The notes beneath the pieces were generated by a model. That model saw only the letters and a list, made by a program, of their open reading frames with translations, made no database searches and was not told where the DNA came from. From Mesorhizobium loti (lineage in GTDB: Bacteria > Pseudomonadota > Alphaproteobacteria > Rhizobiales > Rhizobiaceae), in contig NZ_PJRO01000008.1 in the NCBI RefSeq assembly GCF_002858745.1, positions 186,001 to 250,000 of the forward strand: DNA of 64,000 nt, in the 5' to 3' direction. Shown one piece after another: positions 7,912 to 16,243 of the stretch; within the stretch, counting starts at the first letter, position 1; the number at the start of each line of letters is the position of its first letter. A program made the position numbers and the translations under genes.

Positions 7912-9567
7912 TCAACGACTTTGGCTCTTGAGCCATTCGCTTCGGGCCTCGTGCTCGCCGGCAAGCTCGGCTTCGTCCCAGTAGCCGATCAGGATACCCG
8001 GCACGATGGCAGGATCGAAATGACGCAGCTTGTCGTCGTCACCAGTGAGCCATCGGTCTTCAACGGTGATGCGGTTTTTCGGCGTAACCAGCCAGTGGAA
8101 GAGCGCTTCCCGTAAATTCGCGATAACGTCTGCGAATTCAGCTCTTTGTCCCAGATCGCTGAGCTCATGCGGATCGTTCTCTCGATCGAACAGCATTGGT
8201 GGCACGCCTTCGCCATGGATCAGCTTGTAGCGCCCGTCCGTGATCATGAAGAGGCGGCAGTCACTGAGGGGAAGGTCGAGTTTCAGCCTTGCTAGGTCAG
8301 CGCCATAGTCGTATTCGCTGACCGCGTTGCGCCGCCAATTATCCGGCTTTGGTCCATGCAGCAGAGGCGCCAGAGACCTTCCCTCGAGGACATGCGATTT
8401 CGGTTTGCCGCCGAAATGATCGAGGAAGGTCGGCGCCAGATCGATCATTTCGACCAACGCATCCGACGTCGTGCCACGAGTGCCATCGGCGTCCCTGGAT
8501 GGATCATAGACGATCATCGGAACTTTGACCGAAACATCGTGGAACATGTATTTCTCGCCGAGCCAATGGTCGCCGAGATAGTCGCCATGATCTGCTGTGA
8601 AGACGATCATCGTGTTCTCGAAGAGGCCACGCTCCTCCATGAAAGCGAACAAATGGCCAAGTTGATCGTCGATCTGCTTGATCAGCCCCATGTAAGCCGG
8701 GATCACCTTTTCCCTCACCTCGTCCCGGGAAAAATTCCGCGAATAGCGCTCCTGCTGAAACGCCTCGTAGACCGGGTTTGGTGCAATACGCTCGGCTTCA
8801 CTGCGGATCGCCGGTTGAACGTCACTCTTGCCATACATGGCGTGGTAGGGTGCAGGCACGATATAGGGCCAGTGCGGCTTGATGTAGGAGAGATGCGCGC
8901 ACCACGGCTTGCCCGCAGCCTCCGCCTCGTCGATGAAGCGCATCGCCCGACGCGTCATGTAGGGCGTCTCGGAATGTTCCTCCGGGATGCGGGCAGCCTT
9001 GTCGGCATGGACCAGAAGCCAGCCGTTGAAATTTTCGTCCTCTTCGCCTTCGCCTGAATTGGCCCAGTGTTCCCAGGGATTGTCGGCATCGAAACCCTGC
9101 TCACGCAGATAGGCGTCATAGGCAGGGTCTGGATCATAGCTGCTCGACGGATGAAGTCCGTCATCACGCTCATAGGGCTCGAATCCGCATTCGGAAAGAT
9201 GGACCCCAATGATGGAATCGGCACTGATGCCGAGACGTTCCATCCCTTCATGGTCTGCCGTCATATGTGTCTTGCCGATCAGTGCGCAGCGGACGCCGAT
9301 CTCACGCAAGTGATCGCCAAGCGTAGGCTCCCCCACACGCAGCGGAACACCGTTTTGGGTCGAACCGTGCGAGCGCATATAACGTCCGGTATAAGCGCTC
9401 ATGCGCGAAGGGCCGCAAACCGTCGACTGCACATAGGCATTGGTGAAACGCACGCCGCGGCTGGCGAGGCGGTCGATGTTTGGGGTGGCCAGCGTTTTGT
9501 GTCCGGCGCAGCTCAGATAGTCGAAGCGCAGCTGGTCGCACATGATGAACAGGACATTGCGACGCAT
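7912..9567 (-). CDS. Sulfatase (type I, formylglycine-dependent)
   Basis: 551 residues of the alkaline-phosphatase superfamily. The active-site signature C-x-P-S-R is present (CGPSR at residues 51-55); the cysteine must be oxidised to formylglycine. Metal ligands are seen at D11 (FIMCDQLRFD) and in FTADHGDYLGDH. There is no signal peptide, so it is cytoplasmic, which fits choline-sulfatase-like or aryl/alkyl sulfatases that act on imported esters. It starts 3 bp behind a permease gene of a TauABC/SsuABC-like transporter, so import and desulfation are joined. A phosphonate monoester hydrolase is the main alternative. No formylglycine-generating enzyme lies in the window. Confidence 0.88.
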   Translation of the reverse strand: MRRNVLFIMCDQLRFDYLSCAGHKTLATPNIDRLASRGVRFTNAYVQSTVCGPSRMSAYTGRYMRSHGSTQNGVPLRVGEPTLGDHLREIGVRCALIGKTHMTADHEGMERLGISADSIIGVHLSECGFEPYERDDGLHPSSSYDPDPAYDAYLREQGFDADNPWEHWANSGEGEEDENFNGWLLVHADKAARIPEEHSETPYMTRRAMRFIDEAEAAGKPWCAHLSYIKPHWPYIVPAPYHAMYGKSDVQPAIRSEAERIAPNPVYEAFQQERYSRNFSRDEVREKVIPAYMGLIKQIDDQLGHLFAFMEERGLFENTMIVFTADHGDYLGDHWLGEKYMFHDVSVKVPMIVYDPSRDADGTRGTTSDALVEMIDLAPTFLDHFGGKPKSHVLEGRSLAPLLHGPKPDNWRRNAVSEYDYGADLARLKLDLPLSDCRLFMITDGRYKLIHGEGVPPMLFDRENDPHELSDLGQRAEFADVIANLREALFHWLVTPKNRITVEDRWLTGDDDKLRHFDPAIVPGILIGYWDEAELAGEHEARSEWLKSQSR

Positions 9568-9570
9568 CGG

Positions 9571-10341
9571 TCACCTCTCATTGTGCAGGTCTAGGCGGTA
9601 GTGCCAAAAGAGCAGACGTCGCTCCAGGCGCTGGACGAGGTCGTTGACGATCAGGCCGATCATGGAAATGAAGGCTATTGCCGCCAGTCCGTTGGCGATT
9701 TGAAAGTTCTCCTGCTGGCGCTGCAGGAAGACCCCGATGCCGTTGGTGGCAAGCAACATCTCAGCCGTGACACTGACCAGCAAAGCCGAGGCGACAGCCA
9801 GCCGGACGCCGGTCGCGATCATCGGCAAGGATGCCGGCAGGTCGATGAATACCATCGTTTCGAGACGCCGCAGGCGCAAGGAACGTGCCACCAGCGTCGC
9901 CATCGGGTGCAGTGTCTTGGACGCCTCATAGGTGTTCATGATTAGCGGAATGCCGGCGGCATAGGCGATGACCGCGATTTTTGCGGCATCGCCGGTTCCG
10001 GCAAAAAGCATGACGATCGGGACGACGGCCGGCGGAGGCAATGTCGCCATCATGTCCAGGATCGGCTCCAGCACGGACCCAACCGTCTTCAGGCGACCGA
10101 GCAGGATGCCCAGAGGAATCATCACGACCGCAGCGACCAAGAAGCCCGCTGCAGCACGCATCAAGGTGTAACCAATCTGCCCGACGATCTGCGGATAGAG
10201 CCGCCAGATGGAAATCGCCACCTGCCCGGGACCGGGAAACAACGGCGTTGACGCACGCCACGCCAGTACCTGCCAGACAAGCAGAAGAACGACAGGCAGG
10301 ACGAGAGCGCTGTAGCGTTGGCGATCGGGTAAAATGCTCAT
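9571..10341 (-). CDS. ABC transporter permease, TauC/SsuC type
   Basis: 256 residues with about six membrane segments and the BPD_transp_1 coupling loop near EASKTLHPMATLVARSLRLRRLETMVFIDLPASLPMIATG. Together with the permease upstream (4-bp overlap) it should form a heterodimeric channel; most Tau/Ssu systems have one permease gene, so two different subunits is the less usual form. The operon order is binding protein, ATPase, permease, permease, sulfatase. The cargo is probably a sulfate ester or other organosulfur compound, inferred only from the sulfatase. Confidence 0.87.
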   Translation of the reverse strand: MSILPDRQRYSALVLPVVLLLVWQVLAWRASTPLFPGPGQVAISIWRLYPQIVGQIGYTLMRAAAGFLVAAVVMIPLGILLGRLKTVGSVLEPILDMMATLPPPAVVPIVMLFAGTGDAAKIAVIAYAAGIPLIMNTYEASKTLHPMATLVARSLRLRRLETMVFIDLPASLPMIATGVRLAVASALLVSVTAEMLLATNGIGVFLQRQQENFQIANGLAAIAFISMIGLIVNDLVQRLERRLLFWHYRLDLHNER

Positions 10342-11126
10342 GCTGCCTGCCCTGCCATACGCAACTGCCAGCCGGCAAATCTCCAGCGCAATCCATTGAC
10401 GGCTGTATTCATGATCAGGCCATTCACGGCACAGACGAACATCAGAGCGTAGACCTCAGGGATGCGAATGGCGAAGGCTTTGCGGATGAGCAGGAAACCC
10501 AGGCCGTCGTGCCCGGCAAGCATCTCTGCAACGACAACCGCGATCAGGCTGATGCTGGAGGCATAGCGGATACCCGCGAAGATCTCAGGCATGGCGGCCG
10601 GAAGTTTGATTTGCCGCAGGATCTGCCATCGGCTCAGCCCAAGCATCTGTCCGGTACGGATCTGAACGTCGGACACGCTTGCGAGCGCTGCCACGCCGTT
10701 GAAATAAGGCGGCCAGACCGTGACCAGGATGACGATGAAAGCATAAAGCTTCGGCCCCAGCCCGAGCATGAATACGGCCATGGGCACGAGGGCCGCGGGT
10801 GGAACGGGTTGAATCAGCGCGGCGATGGGCGCGAAGCCGCGGCGAAAGGATGGGAAGAGATCACCCAGCACGGCAAGGCTGATGCCCAGCAACGAAGCCG
10901 ATGCGACCCCCAACAGGGCGCGAGAAAGAGTGCGCAATTCGGCGGAAACAAGCTCGCCGGAGATTACCATGTCGCGAAAACCAGCGGCGATGGCGAGAAT
11001 GCTGGGAAAGTACTTTTCCGGAACCAAGCCAAGGAGCGCGATCGACTGCCAGATGACAATGATGATGAGGAACGAGATGATGGCGCGGAACCACGCCAAG
11101 ATCTCCATAAACCGGAATGCCCCCAT
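10338..11126 (-). CDS. ABC transporter permease, TauC/SsuC type
   Basis: 262 residues, six predicted membrane segments. It carries the coupling motif GQMLGLSRWQILRQIKLPAAMPEIFAGIRYA, the EAA loop of nitrate/sulfonate/taurine permeases. It starts 2 bp after the ATPase stop and overlaps the next permease by 4 bp, so the products are made together. The N-terminus could also begin at the second Met (11108). It is a partner of the following permease in one transporter. Confidence 0.87.
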   Translation of the reverse strand: MGAFRFMEILAWFRAIISFLIIIVIWQSIALLGLVPEKYFPSILAIAAGFRDMVISGELVSAELRTLSRALLGVASASLLGISLAVLGDLFPSFRRGFAPIAALIQPVPPAALVPMAVFMLGLGPKLYAFIVILVTVWPPYFNGVAALASVSDVQIRTGQMLGLSRWQILRQIKLPAAMPEIFAGIRYASSISLIAVVVAEMLAGHDGLGFLLIRKAFAIRIPEVYALMFVCAVNGLIMNTAVNGLRWRFAGWQLRMAGQAA

Positions 11127-11128
11127 GC

Positions 11129-11926
11129 TCAGGCTGCCGTGGCCGGTGCAGCGGTGCGTGACGACCGTATGCTCATCATGACGTCATGGCGCGCGGCAAG
11201 GAACCTGTGGTCCTCGCGCGTGGTTATCTGGTCGCGCTGCTTGCCCAGGTTGATGGCGATCTCATGGTCCACGACGGTCGGGCGCCGCGTCAATACGACG
11301 ACGCGGTCAGCCATGTAGACGGCTTCCTCGACATCATGCGTCACCAAAATGCAGGTTTGCTTGAACCGCATTGCGAGATCGAGCAGAAGGTCCTGCATGT
11401 CGGCGCGCGTCTGCGCATCGACCGCGGCCAACGGCTCGTCTAGCAGCAGGAGCTCGCTCTGCGATGCCAGCCCGCGCGCGATGGCAACGCGCTGCTGCAT
11501 GCCTCCCGAAAGCTGCCAGGGATACTTGTCTTCAAAACCTTGAAGGCCGACAGCCTCCAGCATCTCCTGGGCCTTGTCGCGCTTTTGAACTGACGACAGG
11601 CCTTCCACCCGCACCATGCCGAAGGCAACGTTGTCGCGATTGCTTTTCCAGGGAAAAAGCGACCGTGAATAGTCCTGGAAAACAACAGCCACCCCTCGCG
11701 GCGGTGCGGTCACCGGTCTTCCGTTGAAGGTGACTGTGCCCGTGCTTGCCTTCTGCAATCCGGCAAGGGCAAACAGCAAGGTTGTCTTGCCGCATCCCGA
11801 TGGGCCGACGATCGAGACGAATTCCCCCTTGCCGACGGAGAACGAAATACCACCCAGCACCTGAAGTGCATCTCTGCCCACGCCATAAGCTTTTGCCAGC
11901 TGCCGGGCTTCCAACACCACGTCCAT
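11129..11926 (-). CDS. ABC transporter ATP-binding protein, TauB/SsuB type
   Basis: 265 residues with every nucleotide-binding motif: Walker A GPSGCGKTT, Q-loop at VVFQDYSRSLFPW, signature LSGGMQQR, Walker B LLLLDEPL and switch His in VTHDVEEA. The QDYSRSLFPW loop is typical of the nitrate/sulfonate/taurine family. It powers the two permeases encoded just downstream. The start has GAGGGAACT before the ATG. The gap to the binding-protein gene is 33 bp. Confidence 0.92.
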   Translation of the reverse strand: MDVVLEARQLAKAYGVGRDALQVLGGISFSVGKGEFVSIVGPSGCGKTTLLFALAGLQKASTGTVTFNGRPVTAPPRGVAVVFQDYSRSLFPWKSNRDNVAFGMVRVEGLSSVQKRDKAQEMLEAVGLQGFEDKYPWQLSGGMQQRVAIARGLASQSELLLLDEPLAAVDAQTRADMQDLLLDLAMRFKQTCILVTHDVEEAVYMADRVVVLTRRPTVVDHEIAINLGKQRDQITTREDHRFLAARHDVMMSIRSSRTAAPATAA

Positions 11927-11959
11927 AGTTCCCTCCCTCGGCAGCCGCTCTCACTCCTC

Positions 11960-12946
11960 TCAAGGAGCCATGTTGGAAACCATGTCCTCGACCGGAACTT
12001 CCTGGGTGAGCATGCCCGCGCGCTTCATGGCATCGAGCAGGACCTGGACCTCAGCCTCGGAAATGGTCAGTTCGGGCTTCACCACAGGCAGTTTGAAATC
12101 CTTGGCAGCCTCGGGCGTCAGACCGAGGAACTCGGTTGCCGCGGCCTCCATCGCTCCCCGGTCCGCCAGCAGCTTCTGGCGGGTATCGAAGATGACCTTG
12201 CCGAAGGTCTTGAGCGTATCCGGATTCTTGGCAATGAACTCGTCGGTGGCGAAAATGACGTCGTTCAGCACCGGTTCGCGCTCGTCGGCGAGCACACCCT
12301 GCGCCAGTATCTTGACGCCAATGGCCTGGTTCTTGGCGATCGAGGAATAGAAGGGATTGACGGTACATGTCGCGTCGATCGCGCCCTGTTCGAGAGCTGC
12401 TTCCTGTTGTGGGAACGGCAACACGACGAGTTCTACGTCTTCCATCTTGAGGCCGGCCTTGGCCATGTGATCGCTCAACGTCAGCACGCAAAGTGAGCCA
12501 TTCGCATTGACGGCGACCTTCTTGCCCTTCAGGCCAGCAAGGTCCGCAATGCCGGAAGCCTGCGACGCAATCAGCCAGGAGAATTTCTTGTCGGGATCGA
12601 CCTCGTGCCCCAGAGCCATCACCATCTTGACGTTGATGCCGTTGATGCGGGCGTTAATCGGTGGCACTGGCGAAGCGTAGCCGACATCGGCCGACCCTGA
12701 TGCGATTGCGGCAACAACGGCAGGCCCGCCCTGAACTTCCGTCAGTTCAACATCCAGCCCGGCTTTGGCGAAATCTCCGTTCTTTTGCGCGACAAGGATT
12801 GGCAGGTCGGAATCGGCAAGCAGATAGGCAAATCTGAGCTTGGCGTTCTCCGCGCCAGCCGCGCCGATACCGGTTGCCAGAGCGGCTCCGGCAATGAGAG
12901 CGGCGGCTATCTTACAGGCGATCCGTCTTCCGAAAAGTATCGGCAT
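11960..12946 (-). CDS. Periplasmic solute-binding protein, TauA/SsuA/NMT1-like
   Basis: 328 residues. I use the ATG at 12946, placed 6 nt after GGAGGAG; the upstream ATG at 12961 overlaps that ribosome site. A signal peptide ends near GIGAAGAENA. The mature protein has the family marks KLRFAYLLADSDLPILVAQKNGDFAKAGLDVELTEVQGG and ASGSADVGYASP, as in taurine and aliphatic-sulfonate binding proteins. First gene of the transporter-sulfatase operon, divergent from a MarR regulator. The ligand is inferred to be an organosulfate from the operon partner. Confidence 0.88.
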   Translation of the reverse strand: MPILFGRRIACKIAAALIAGAALATGIGAAGAENAKLRFAYLLADSDLPILVAQKNGDFAKAGLDVELTEVQGGPAVVAAIASGSADVGYASPVPPINARINGINVKMVMALGHEVDPDKKFSWLIASQASGIADLAGLKGKKVAVNANGSLCVLTLSDHMAKAGLKMEDVELVVLPFPQQEAALEQGAIDATCTVNPFYSSIAKNQAIGVKILAQGVLADEREPVLNDVIFATDEFIAKNPDTLKTFGKVIFDTRQKLLADRGAMEAAATEFLGLTPEAAKDFKLPVVKPELTISEAEVQVLLDAMKRAGMLTQEVPVEDMVSNMAP

Positions 12947-13004
12947 GATGTTCTCCTCCATGGTCCCTTCTTGCGGGGAGCCAGTTTTCGTGGCACTTTT
13001 TTGT

Positions 13005-13040
13005 TTGATAATATCAAGGATAATTACCTGACAATATCAA
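13005..13040. promoter_or_regulatory. Probable MarR operator in the divergent promoter region
   Basis: A perfect palindrome TTGATAATATCAA at 13005-13017, followed by a near copy TGACAATATCAA at 13029-13040, 23 bp apart (about two helical turns). It lies between the start of the binding-protein gene and the start of the MarR gene, where a MarR dimer would control both directions. Confidence 0.62.
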
Positions 13041-13069
13041 CCAATAATCTAGAGCGATATGACGATGAA

Positions 13070-13528
13070 ATGGAGGCCACGCCGCCGCCATGGGTCTATC
13101 CCCGCGACATCCGCGACATGTTCTCGTACCGGCTGGCTTTGCTGACCAAGGTCAATGATCGGCAGGCTCACGCGATGCTGATGAGCGACTACGGGCTCAC
13201 GCTGGGCGAATGGCGAACGCTGGCGGCAATTCATTATCTCGAAAAGCCGTCCGTTCGCGCCGTGGCGCACGCGACGCAACAGGATGAGGCTCAGGTAAGC
13301 CGTTATGTGACCGGATTGATCAAGCGGGAATTATTGACAAAAACAACAAGCACCGAGGACCGTCGTTCGATCCTTCTGGCGCTTACGACCACGGCAGAGA
13401 AACTCTACACCGAGGTGATGGATTTCGCCTGGAGACTGAACCGTGACATGTTTGTCGACCTCTCCAAGCGAGAACAGCAAACGCTGGTGAAACTGCTCGA
13501 CAAGCTGTTCCAATCGATCAATCGCTGA
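13070..13528 (+). CDS. MarR-family transcriptional regulator
   Basis: 152 residues from the ATG at 13070; the frame is open further up, but the upstream part runs through the operator and into the neighbouring gene. The winged-helix core is clear: LTLGEWRTLAAIHYLEKPSVRAVAHATQQDEAQVSRYVTGLIKRELL and the wing STEDRRSILLALT. It faces the transporter-sulfatase operon and probably represses it until a ligand (a sulfate ester or its alcohol) binds. No strong ribosome site is seen, so the start is not certain. Confidence 0.85.
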   Translation: MEATPPPWVYPRDIRDMFSYRLALLTKVNDRQAHAMLMSDYGLTLGEWRTLAAIHYLEKPSVRAVAHATQQDEAQVSRYVTGLIKRELLTKTTSTEDRRSILLALTTTAEKLYTEVMDFAWRLNRDMFVDLSKREQQTLVKLLDKLFQSINR

Positions 13529-13529
13529 A

Positions 13530-13566
13530 GGACGCCAACCGGATTTTCATTCATCCGGCGGCGTCC
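13530..13566. terminator. Bidirectional terminator between the MarR and APC permease genes
   Basis: A two-part hairpin: GGACGCC (13530-13536) with GGCGTCC (13560-13566), and inside it CCGGAT (13539-13544) with ATCCGG (13553-13558). It fills the 56-bp space between two convergent genes. The T-tract is weak, but position and stem length favour termination from both sides. Confidence 0.65.
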
Positions 13567-13584
13567 CGACAACGATGTCTGCGG

Positions 13585-15042
13585 CTAGTCCCGGTTAAAT
13601 CCCATGCGAGCGAAACGGGCCGGATCGGCCCGCTGCAGACGCAGGGCAAGGATATAACCCACGATGGCAGCCGCAGGGATCAGCGACGGCAGGATGATGC
13701 CGAGCGCACCGCCCGTCGTTCCGGTCAGGTCGCCGAAATGCAGGAAGATGTAGACAAACAGCCCGGCCATCACCAGGCCGGACACCAGCGGCAGGATGAG
13801 TGTCGTCAGAGCCGAGCCCGTATGCCCAGACCGGCGGAAGAAAGCGATCACCGCGACCGAAGTCACGGTCATCATCGCCAGAACGCCCAGCGTGCCGACC
13901 TGGCTGATCCAGGTGAACATGTTGAGCACCGGATCCAGCCCCAGCCCGGCAAACAGCGCCAGCACGATCAGCGCCCCGGCGGTCTGCACCACCGAGCCGA
14001 CATGCGGGCTCTGGTGGATGTCGTGCGTTTGCCCGAACGCCGTCGGCAACAGACCTTCACGGCCTGCGACATAGCTGTAGCGCGCGATGTAGTTGTGGAA
14101 GGCCGAGAGTGCCGCAAACAGGCTGGACACCAGGAGGATACCGGCAACGGTAGCGACTGGACCGCCGGCATATTGGCCAGCCAGGTCGAAGAAGAAGATG
14201 GAAGGATCTGGCAGTGCCTGGATCGTCGGAACCAGCTTGTCGGCGCCGATACCCACAATCATCAGCCATGTCGTGAAGATGAAGAAGATGCCGATCATCA
14301 GCACCGACAGGTATGTTGCCCGCGGTATCGTCTTCTCCGGATCGCGCGCCTCTTCGGCGTAGATCGTCGTCGCCTCGAAGCCGATGAAGCAGCCCATGCA
14401 AAACAGGATCGCTGCCGTCAGCGAACCCGAGAAGATCGCATTCTGGTCGAAGAAGTTCATCGAAAGCCCGTTCGCACCGCCTTTGCCAAGGATGGCGAAG
14501 TCGACGATCAGCACCACCAGATATTCCAGCGCCACCACGAAGACGAGAACCTTGGCCGACAGGTCCACCTGCCGATAACCGAGAAAGCCGACCAGCAGGA
14601 GGGCGAGAAGGCTCCAGCCCCACCAGGGCAGTATCAGCCCGAATTGGCCGAAAATACCGGAGGCGACGCCACCGAACAGGCCGATCAGGCCGAACTGCAT
14701 AGCATTGTAGGCAACAAGCGCGGTGACTGCTACCGCACCGGCGACGCGCCCGCCCAGGCCGCGCGCCGCATAAGCATAGAAGGCGCCGGCATTGGTGACA
14801 TGACGCGACATGGCGACATAGCCTGCCGCAAAAGCCAGCATCACCAGGGTCACGAAGACGAAAGTCGCTGGGATGCCGGTACCGTTGCCCAGCATGAACG
14901 CCAGCGGCATCGCCCCAGCCACGCCGGTCAGCGGGGCAGCTGCCGAAATCACCATGAAGGTGACCGCAATCAGTCCCAGTGAATTCTTGCGGAGTTGATT
15001 GCTCCCCCCACTATTGATGTTGATAGCCTCTTCCTGAGCCAT
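13585..15042 (-). CDS. APC-family amino-acid/amine permease
   Basis: 485 residues from the ATG at 15042, which has GAGGGACT before it; longer open frame upstream is not coding-like. About twelve membrane segments; APC hallmarks early on (NSLGLIAVTFMVISAAAPLTGVAG) and FIGFEATTIYAEEARDPEKTIPRATY in the middle. It should be a proton- or sodium-coupled importer of an amino acid or amine. It is the last gene of the catabolic run and follows the reductase-LysR fusion gene by 34 bp. With the glutamine-synthetase-like ligase nearby, an amine substrate is plausible. Confidence 0.88.
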   Translation of the reverse strand: MAQEEAININSGGSNQLRKNSLGLIAVTFMVISAAAPLTGVAGAMPLAFMLGNGTGIPATFVFVTLVMLAFAAGYVAMSRHVTNAGAFYAYAARGLGGRVAGAVAVTALVAYNAMQFGLIGLFGGVASGIFGQFGLILPWWGWSLLALLLVGFLGYRQVDLSAKVLVFVVALEYLVVLIVDFAILGKGGANGLSMNFFDQNAIFSGSLTAAILFCMGCFIGFEATTIYAEEARDPEKTIPRATYLSVLMIGIFFIFTTWLMIVGIGADKLVPTIQALPDPSIFFFDLAGQYAGGPVATVAGILLVSSLFAALSAFHNYIARYSYVAGREGLLPTAFGQTHDIHQSPHVGSVVQTAGALIVLALFAGLGLDPVLNMFTWISQVGTLGVLAMMTVTSVAVIAFFRRSGHTGSALTTLILPLVSGLVMAGLFVYIFLHFGDLTGTTGGALGIILPSLIPAAAIVGYILALRLQRADPARFARMGFNRD

Positions 15043-15076
15043 AGTCCCTCTCCCATTTGTCACCGTTTGGCGGTGC

Positions 15077-16243
15077 TTATCGTGATGTTTGTCGAAACGA
15101 CTTCCTGCACTTCGAAATGAAATCCGTCGCCAACCCGCTCCGGCGGTCTGCACGCTTTGCAACCGCGATAACGGCGCCTTCGGGGAAATCGTCGCCGAGC
15201 GGGATGGCTCGGATTTCCGTGCCATCAGGCCCGGTCTTGTTCTGAGGGTTCTGCGGGACGATCGTGTATCCAAGGCCTTGCGCCACCAATCCACGCACCA
15301 TCGCCAGTGAAGGCGACTGCAGCCGGATATTCGGCTTGAATTCATTGCGTTCGAAGAGAGCGGCGACGGCGCTTCGGACGGAAGGGTAATCCAGCAGGAT
15401 CATCGGCAAGTCGGCGATATCGGCCAACCGCAGGCTGGACTTGGCTGCAAGAGGATGATCGGCGCTCAGCAGCACATGGGGCGCCGGAGGACAAATCAGT
15501 TCGGTGTCGAGCTCCGGCTCGTCCACTGTCCCGAAAGTGATGGCAGCCTCGATCTTGCCGGCACGCATCTGTTCCAGGAGGTCGTCGTGATCCGCCTCCA
15601 TCAGACTGAGATCGACGGCCGGCGACTGATTGGCAAAGTCAGCCACGAGGGATGGCACGAACTCCGGGCCAAGCGTGATGAAGAAGCCGACGCGCAGCTG
15701 ATTTTCAGGGCTGTGCGACTGATGATCGTCCGGCGCGATTGGAACGGCGCGACGATAGCCGCGATTGGCATAGACAAGCGGCGAGCGTTGCCTGGACAGC
15801 TCGATCTGCTCGACCTCACCGATGAGAATGAAATGCGTGCCCCAGAGCAAAGCGGTTTTCAGCTCGCAATCCAGCGAGACGATGGCGCCGTCGATGATCG
15901 GGGCCCCGGTCGCGCCACCATGCCAAGGGATCGCACTGAACCTGTCGTCGTTCAGATGTTTGAGACGGCCGGAGAACAGGTCCGAAACAAAAGTCTGGTT
16001 GCCACTCAGCACATTGGCGCAAAACCGCCGGTTCTTTCTGATCGCTTCACCGGCGGGGCTCAAATGATGGATGCTGACCAGCAGGGACGGCCGGGTTGTG
16101 TCTGCCGAGACCGACGTCATCGATGAAACGGTGACGCCGAAGCGTCCTGCTTCACCATCCGTCGTTACCACGGTGACGGCGGAGGCAACCCGGCTCATGC
16201 CTTCCAGAAAATGGGCACGCAGGTCCGTATCCATGGCGTTCAC
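15077..16243 (-). CDS. Flavin reductase fused to a LysR-type effector-binding domain
   Basis: 388 residues. Residues 8-165 are a flavin reductase domain of the HpaC/DIM6 family (SRVASAVTVVTT, FGVTVSSMTSVS, RPSLLVSIHH, NRRFCANVLSGNQ, GTHFILIGEVEQIE). Residues 183-385 are a LysR substrate-binding domain (LRVGFFITLGPEFVPSLVADF, MRAGKIEAAITFGT, DLPMILLDYPS, VRGLVAQGLGYTIVPQN). There is no helix-turn-helix, so it is not a regulator of DNA. By analogy with the HPA hydroxylase reductase C1, whose C-terminal MarR-like domain lets substrate control FMN reduction, I infer a substrate-gated supplier of reduced flavin for an oxygenase of this cluster. It overlaps the ligase gene by 4 bp. Confidence 0.85.
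   Translation of the reverse strand: MNAMDTDLRAHFLEGMSRVASAVTVVTTDGEAGRFGVTVSSMTSVSADTTRPSLLVSIHHLSPAGEAIRKNRRFCANVLSGNQTFVSDLFSGRLKHLNDDRFSAIPWHGGATGAPIIDGAIVSLDCELKTALLWGTHFILIGEVEQIELSRQRSPLVYANRGYRRAVPIAPDDHQSHSPENQLRVGFFITLGPEFVPSLVADFANQSPAVDLSLMEADHDDLLEQMRAGKIEAAITFGTVDEPELDTELICPPAPHVLLSADHPLAAKSSLRLADIADLPMILLDYPSVRSAVAALFERNEFKPNIRLQSPSLAMVRGLVAQGLGYTIVPQNPQNKTGPDGTEIRAIPLGDDFPEGAVIAVAKRADRRSGLATDFISKCRKSFRQTSR

Noticed and set aside
7722..7964. 80-codon minus-strand frame before the sigma factor gene
   Set aside because: Its start lies upstream of the proposed promoter and inside the sulfatase gene; no ribosome site and no signal or domain.
8356..9057. 233-codon plus-strand frame inside the sulfatase gene
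   Set aside because: Antisense to a clear sulfatase with CGPSR; no recognisable domain.
10041..11318. 425-codon plus-strand frame across the two permease genes
   Set aside because: Shadow of the Tau/Ssu-type permease genes; no motif, and composition unlike the real proteins.
12785..13069. Longer N-terminus for the MarR protein
   Set aside because: The extension overlaps the binding-protein gene and the operator; the domain begins after the ATG at 13070.
13738..14982. 414-codon open frame on the plus strand
   Set aside because: Antisense to the APC permease. Low-complexity, charged translation typical of the complement of membrane-protein codons.
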